From Clostridia bacterium (lineage in GTDB: Bacteria; Bacillota; Clostridia; Oscillospirales; Acutalibacteraceae), in assembly GCA_017560255.1 (NCBI GenBank), contig JAFYOI010000003.1, positions 1 to 64,000 on the forward strand: a stretch of 64,000 nt of DNA, written 5' to 3'. The translations under genes were made by a program, and so were the position numbers. Below, piece by piece: positions 61,888-64,000 of this stretch (within the stretch, counting starts at the first letter, position 1; each line of letters begins with the position of its first letter). Below the pieces are notes generated by a model, which made no database searches, was not told where the DNA came from, and saw only the letters and a program-made list of their open reading frames with translations.

Positions 61888-64000
61888 ATGAAATGTATGA
61901 ATAAAATCGCATCGCTTATCATGGCGCTTGTGCTTGTTTTGTCGCTTGTACCGTTTGGTGCTGTGGCGGACAGCGTTGCCGTAACAGACGTTACTTATAC
62001 GGTGGAGGACGGCACAATTTATTTCAAGGTTACAACTCTTGACGGGTACAGCAGAGTCAAGGTCACAACTGCGGATAATCCGAGCGGAAGTCTTGCGGTT
62101 GGTTCTACGTTTACCGACAATGGCGACGGCACTTTCACGTGGACGGTAAAACTTGCCGCTCCCGAAACCGAAACCGCTTATCTTTTTGATGCAAGAAGCA
62201 CTGCTAACAATAAGTACACAAAGACTTATTATGCGCTTACTTTTGTGCCGCAGGTGGAGGAACATACCGTAAAATCCGTTGAATCAGCGGTTGATGAGGG
62301 CTCGGTGTATTTCAGCGTTGTTACCGGTGCGGGATATGACAGGGTAAAAATTGCCCTTGCGGCTTCTCCGAGTACTGCGCTTGCAGTCGGTACAAAGTCT
62401 GTCGATAACGGCGATGGAACTTTCACTTGGACGGTAAAACTTGCTGACCCGAAAGCGCAGACCGAATACGTCTTTGATGCAAGGGGCGCGGAAACGGGCA
62501 AATATACAAAGGATTACTTCAATTTTACGTACATACCCTCAGCCGAGCCGCAAAAAGCGGTTACGGGCGTTACCGTTACTGAGGACGACGGATATCTTTT
62601 CTTCAGCGTTGTTACGGGCGCGGGCTACAACCGTGTAAAAATTGCGCTCAAATCCGCTCCGAGCACTGCGCTTGCAGTTGGTACAACAGCCACAGACAAC
62701 GGCGACGGCACTTTCACCTGGACGGTAAAACTTGCCGATCCGAAAGCAGAAACCGCATATATTTTTGATGCAAGAGATGCTGAAACGGGCAAGTACACTA
62801 AGGATTATTTTGATTTTACCTACACACCTGTTGTTGCTCCCGAAAAAGCGGTAAAGAGTGCTGAAAGTTATATTGAAGCGGGTATGCTCTGGTTCAAAGT
62901 CGTTACAGGTGCGGGCTACAACAGGATTAAGGTTACAACTGCGGACAACCTCGGCGGAAGCCTTGCGGTTGGCACAAGCGCTACCGACAATGGCGACGGA
63001 ACATTCACCTGGCTTGTAAAAATTGCCGATCCCGAAAAGGCGGTAAACTATGCTTTTGATGCAAGAAATGCCGAAACGGGTAAATACACAAAGGATTATT
63101 TTGAGTACGCTTATACTCCCGCGCAGGTTGAAGCCGCTTTCAAGTCGGTCAGCGCGGAGTTCATTTCGGGTAACGTAATTGTTACGGTTGTAACGGATAA
63201 TATTTTCAACCGTGTCAAGATTGCAACTACCGACAATCCGACGGGCTACGTAAAATATACCGATTCCTATGCCGATAACGGCGACGGCACGTACACCTGG
63301 GTGCTTAAATTTGCTTCTCCCGAAAGCGAAACCAAGTATTTGCTTGACGGCAGATACACCGCAACTAACCGCTATGCAAGAGAGGATTACGAATATACTC
63401 TTGTTATTGAAGACACAACCGTTATCAAGTCCGCAACCGTTGAGGAGATTGATGGTAAAGCGGTGTTCACCGTTGTAACGAGCGCAAAATTCAACCGCGT
63501 AAAAATTTCCTATGCAAGCGATGCTACGGGCAACGTAAAGTACACCAATAATTTTGTAACACTTGAAAACGGTGACAGACAGTGGGTTGTTGAGATTGAT
63601 GCGCCCGCAGAAACGACGGAATATTGTGTTGATGCTCGATTGATTTCAACTTCTAAATACACCAAGGAATATTATAATCTTACTTTCACCGTTGAAGCGC
63701 CGACGGTAAATCCGTTTATTGACTCTGTGATAACTACGGGCGCGTACTATGCAAACGTCTTTGTTATCACAACTCACGATTGCGAAAGTGTTGTTATAAC
63801 TTACGTTGAAAACGGCGAAACAAAGAAAGTGACCGCAACAATCGACAGCGAAACAATGTATTCCAGAACTTTTGTCTGTTCAGTTGCTTGCCCGAGCGAA
63901 AACATCGATTTCACGGCTGAAATGTGCAACGCAAACGGCAAGGTTCTCGGTACTGCAACCGTTAAATACTATGCGGGTGCGAACGGCGGTTTTGACCACG
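61888..64000 (+). CDS. Large secreted surface protein with tandem beta-rich repeats, 3' end missing
   Basis: At least 704 residues, running off the right edge. Signal peptide MKCMNKIASLIMALVLVLSL with a likely cut after VPFGAVA, no lipobox. Six tandem units of about 85-95 residues follow, each with a pattern V.S.....G...F.VVTGAGYNRVK, T.TDNGDGTFTWTVKLADP and YIFDARDAETGKYTKDYF; the fifth and sixth are more diverged and a different domain begins near residue 605. Repeats are most alike in units 2-4. AAGGAGG lies 9 bases before the ATG. The likely role is adhesion or a surface scaffold; no catalytic domain is seen in the visible part. Confidence 0.9.
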   Translation, partial: MKCMNKIASLIMALVLVLSLVPFGAVADSVAVTDVTYTVEDGTIYFKVTTLDGYSRVKVTTADNPSGSLAVGSTFTDNGDGTFTWTVKLAAPETETAYLFDARSTANNKYTKTYYALTFVPQVEEHTVKSVESAVDEGSVYFSVVTGAGYDRVKIALAASPSTALAVGTKSVDNGDGTFTWTVKLADPKAQTEYVFDARGAETGKYTKDYFNFTYIPSAEPQKAVTGVTVTEDDGYLFFSVVTGAGYNRVKIALKSAPSTALAVGTTATDNGDGTFTWTVKLADPKAETAYIFDARDAETGKYTKDYFDFTYTPVVAPEKAVKSAESYIEAGMLWFKVVTGAGYNRIKVTTADNLGGSLAVGTSATDNGDGTFTWLVKIADPEKAVNYAFDARNAETGKYTKDYFEYAYTPAQVEAAFKSVSAEFISGNVIVTVVTDNIFNRVKIATTDNPTGYVKYTDSYADNGDGTYTWVLKFASPESETKYLLDGRYTATNRYAREDYEYTLVIEDTTVIKSATVEEIDGKAVFTVVTSAKFNRVKISYASDATGNVKYTNNFVTLENGDRQWVVEIDAPAETTEYCVDARLISTSKYTKEYYNLTFTVEAPTVNPFIDSVITTGAYYANVFVITTHDCESVVITYVENGETKKVTATIDSETMYSRTFVCSVACPSENIDFTAEMCNANGKVLGTATVKYYAGANGGFDH

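Overview
The window is a bacterial chromosomal segment centred on the replication origin of a low-to-moderate GC Gram-positive of class Clostridia. It is most likely an uncultured member of the Oscillospiraceae/Ruminococcaceae. The basis is the Firmicutes origin gene order on both sides of dnaA, an N-terminal-rubredoxin ('reverse') rubrerythrin, a CIRCE-controlled hrcA-grpE-dnaK-dnaJ operon, a DUF951 gene, threonine-stalked lipoproteins, and GyrB residues ([12 protein letters not shown]) that I associate with that family. The assignment is inference; no rRNA gene is present.

Layout. Positions 1-11248 run on the minus strand, away from the origin: dnaA, dnaN, a small S4-domain gene (yaaA), recF, remB, a DUF559 nuclease, gyrB, a small membrane protein, gyrA and a truncated SPFH-family gene. 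From 11947 the plus strand carries rpmH, rnpA, yidD, yidC, jag, a second DUF559 nuclease, mnmE, mnmG, rsmG, a Noc/ParB-like gene, parA and parB, with two parS sites. This strand switch places the bidirectional origin around dnaA. The dnaA-dnaN gap holds six nonamers of the form YWWTCAACR but no classical TTATCCACA box, and the DnaA recognition helix is altered to match (GGRDYSTT in place of the usual GGRDHTT/STV).

22.3-31.9 kb: serS, an acyl-ACP thioesterase, rsmE, two RlmD-type methyltransferases, a GIY-YIG nuclease and several small genes. 32.2-34.3 kb: a zinc-ribbon membrane protein. 34.7-38.6 kb: an aminotransferase, trpS, rimM, trmD and HPr. 38.9-43.6 kb: the heat-shock operon, flanked by facing inverted repeats. 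43.9-51.9 kb, minus strand: an acetate-type transporter, an FUSC exporter, rubrerythrin with a Fur-family regulator, and prfA-tsaC-coaE, in which CoaE is fused to a transmembrane segment and an outside domain.

52.1-58.9 kb holds the most unusual region. An ECF sigma factor is translationally coupled to a single-pass membrane protein with an extracytoplasmic beta-propeller-like domain (anti-sigma architecture), followed by three lipoproteins carrying related propeller domains on threonine-rich stalks and a fourth small lipoprotein. An ECF-type promoter motif with CGACTAATA at the -10 occurs upstream of the sigma gene and again upstream of the distant zinc-ribbon gene at 32.2 kb, which suggests a small cell-surface regulon. 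The window ends with an acyltransferase, a stalk-only lipoprotein and the start of a large surface protein of tandem beta-rich repeats.

The intergenic space is full of palindromic repeats. Seven copies of a GTCATCCTGAGC-type element are present, one of them directly before the GIY-YIG gene. Other palindromic repeats lie next to the two DUF559 genes, there is a 281-bp long-inverted-repeat element at 47.2-47.5 kb, and several shorter shared modules recur. I saw no tRNA, rRNA, CRISPR array, prophage or classical insertion sequence.
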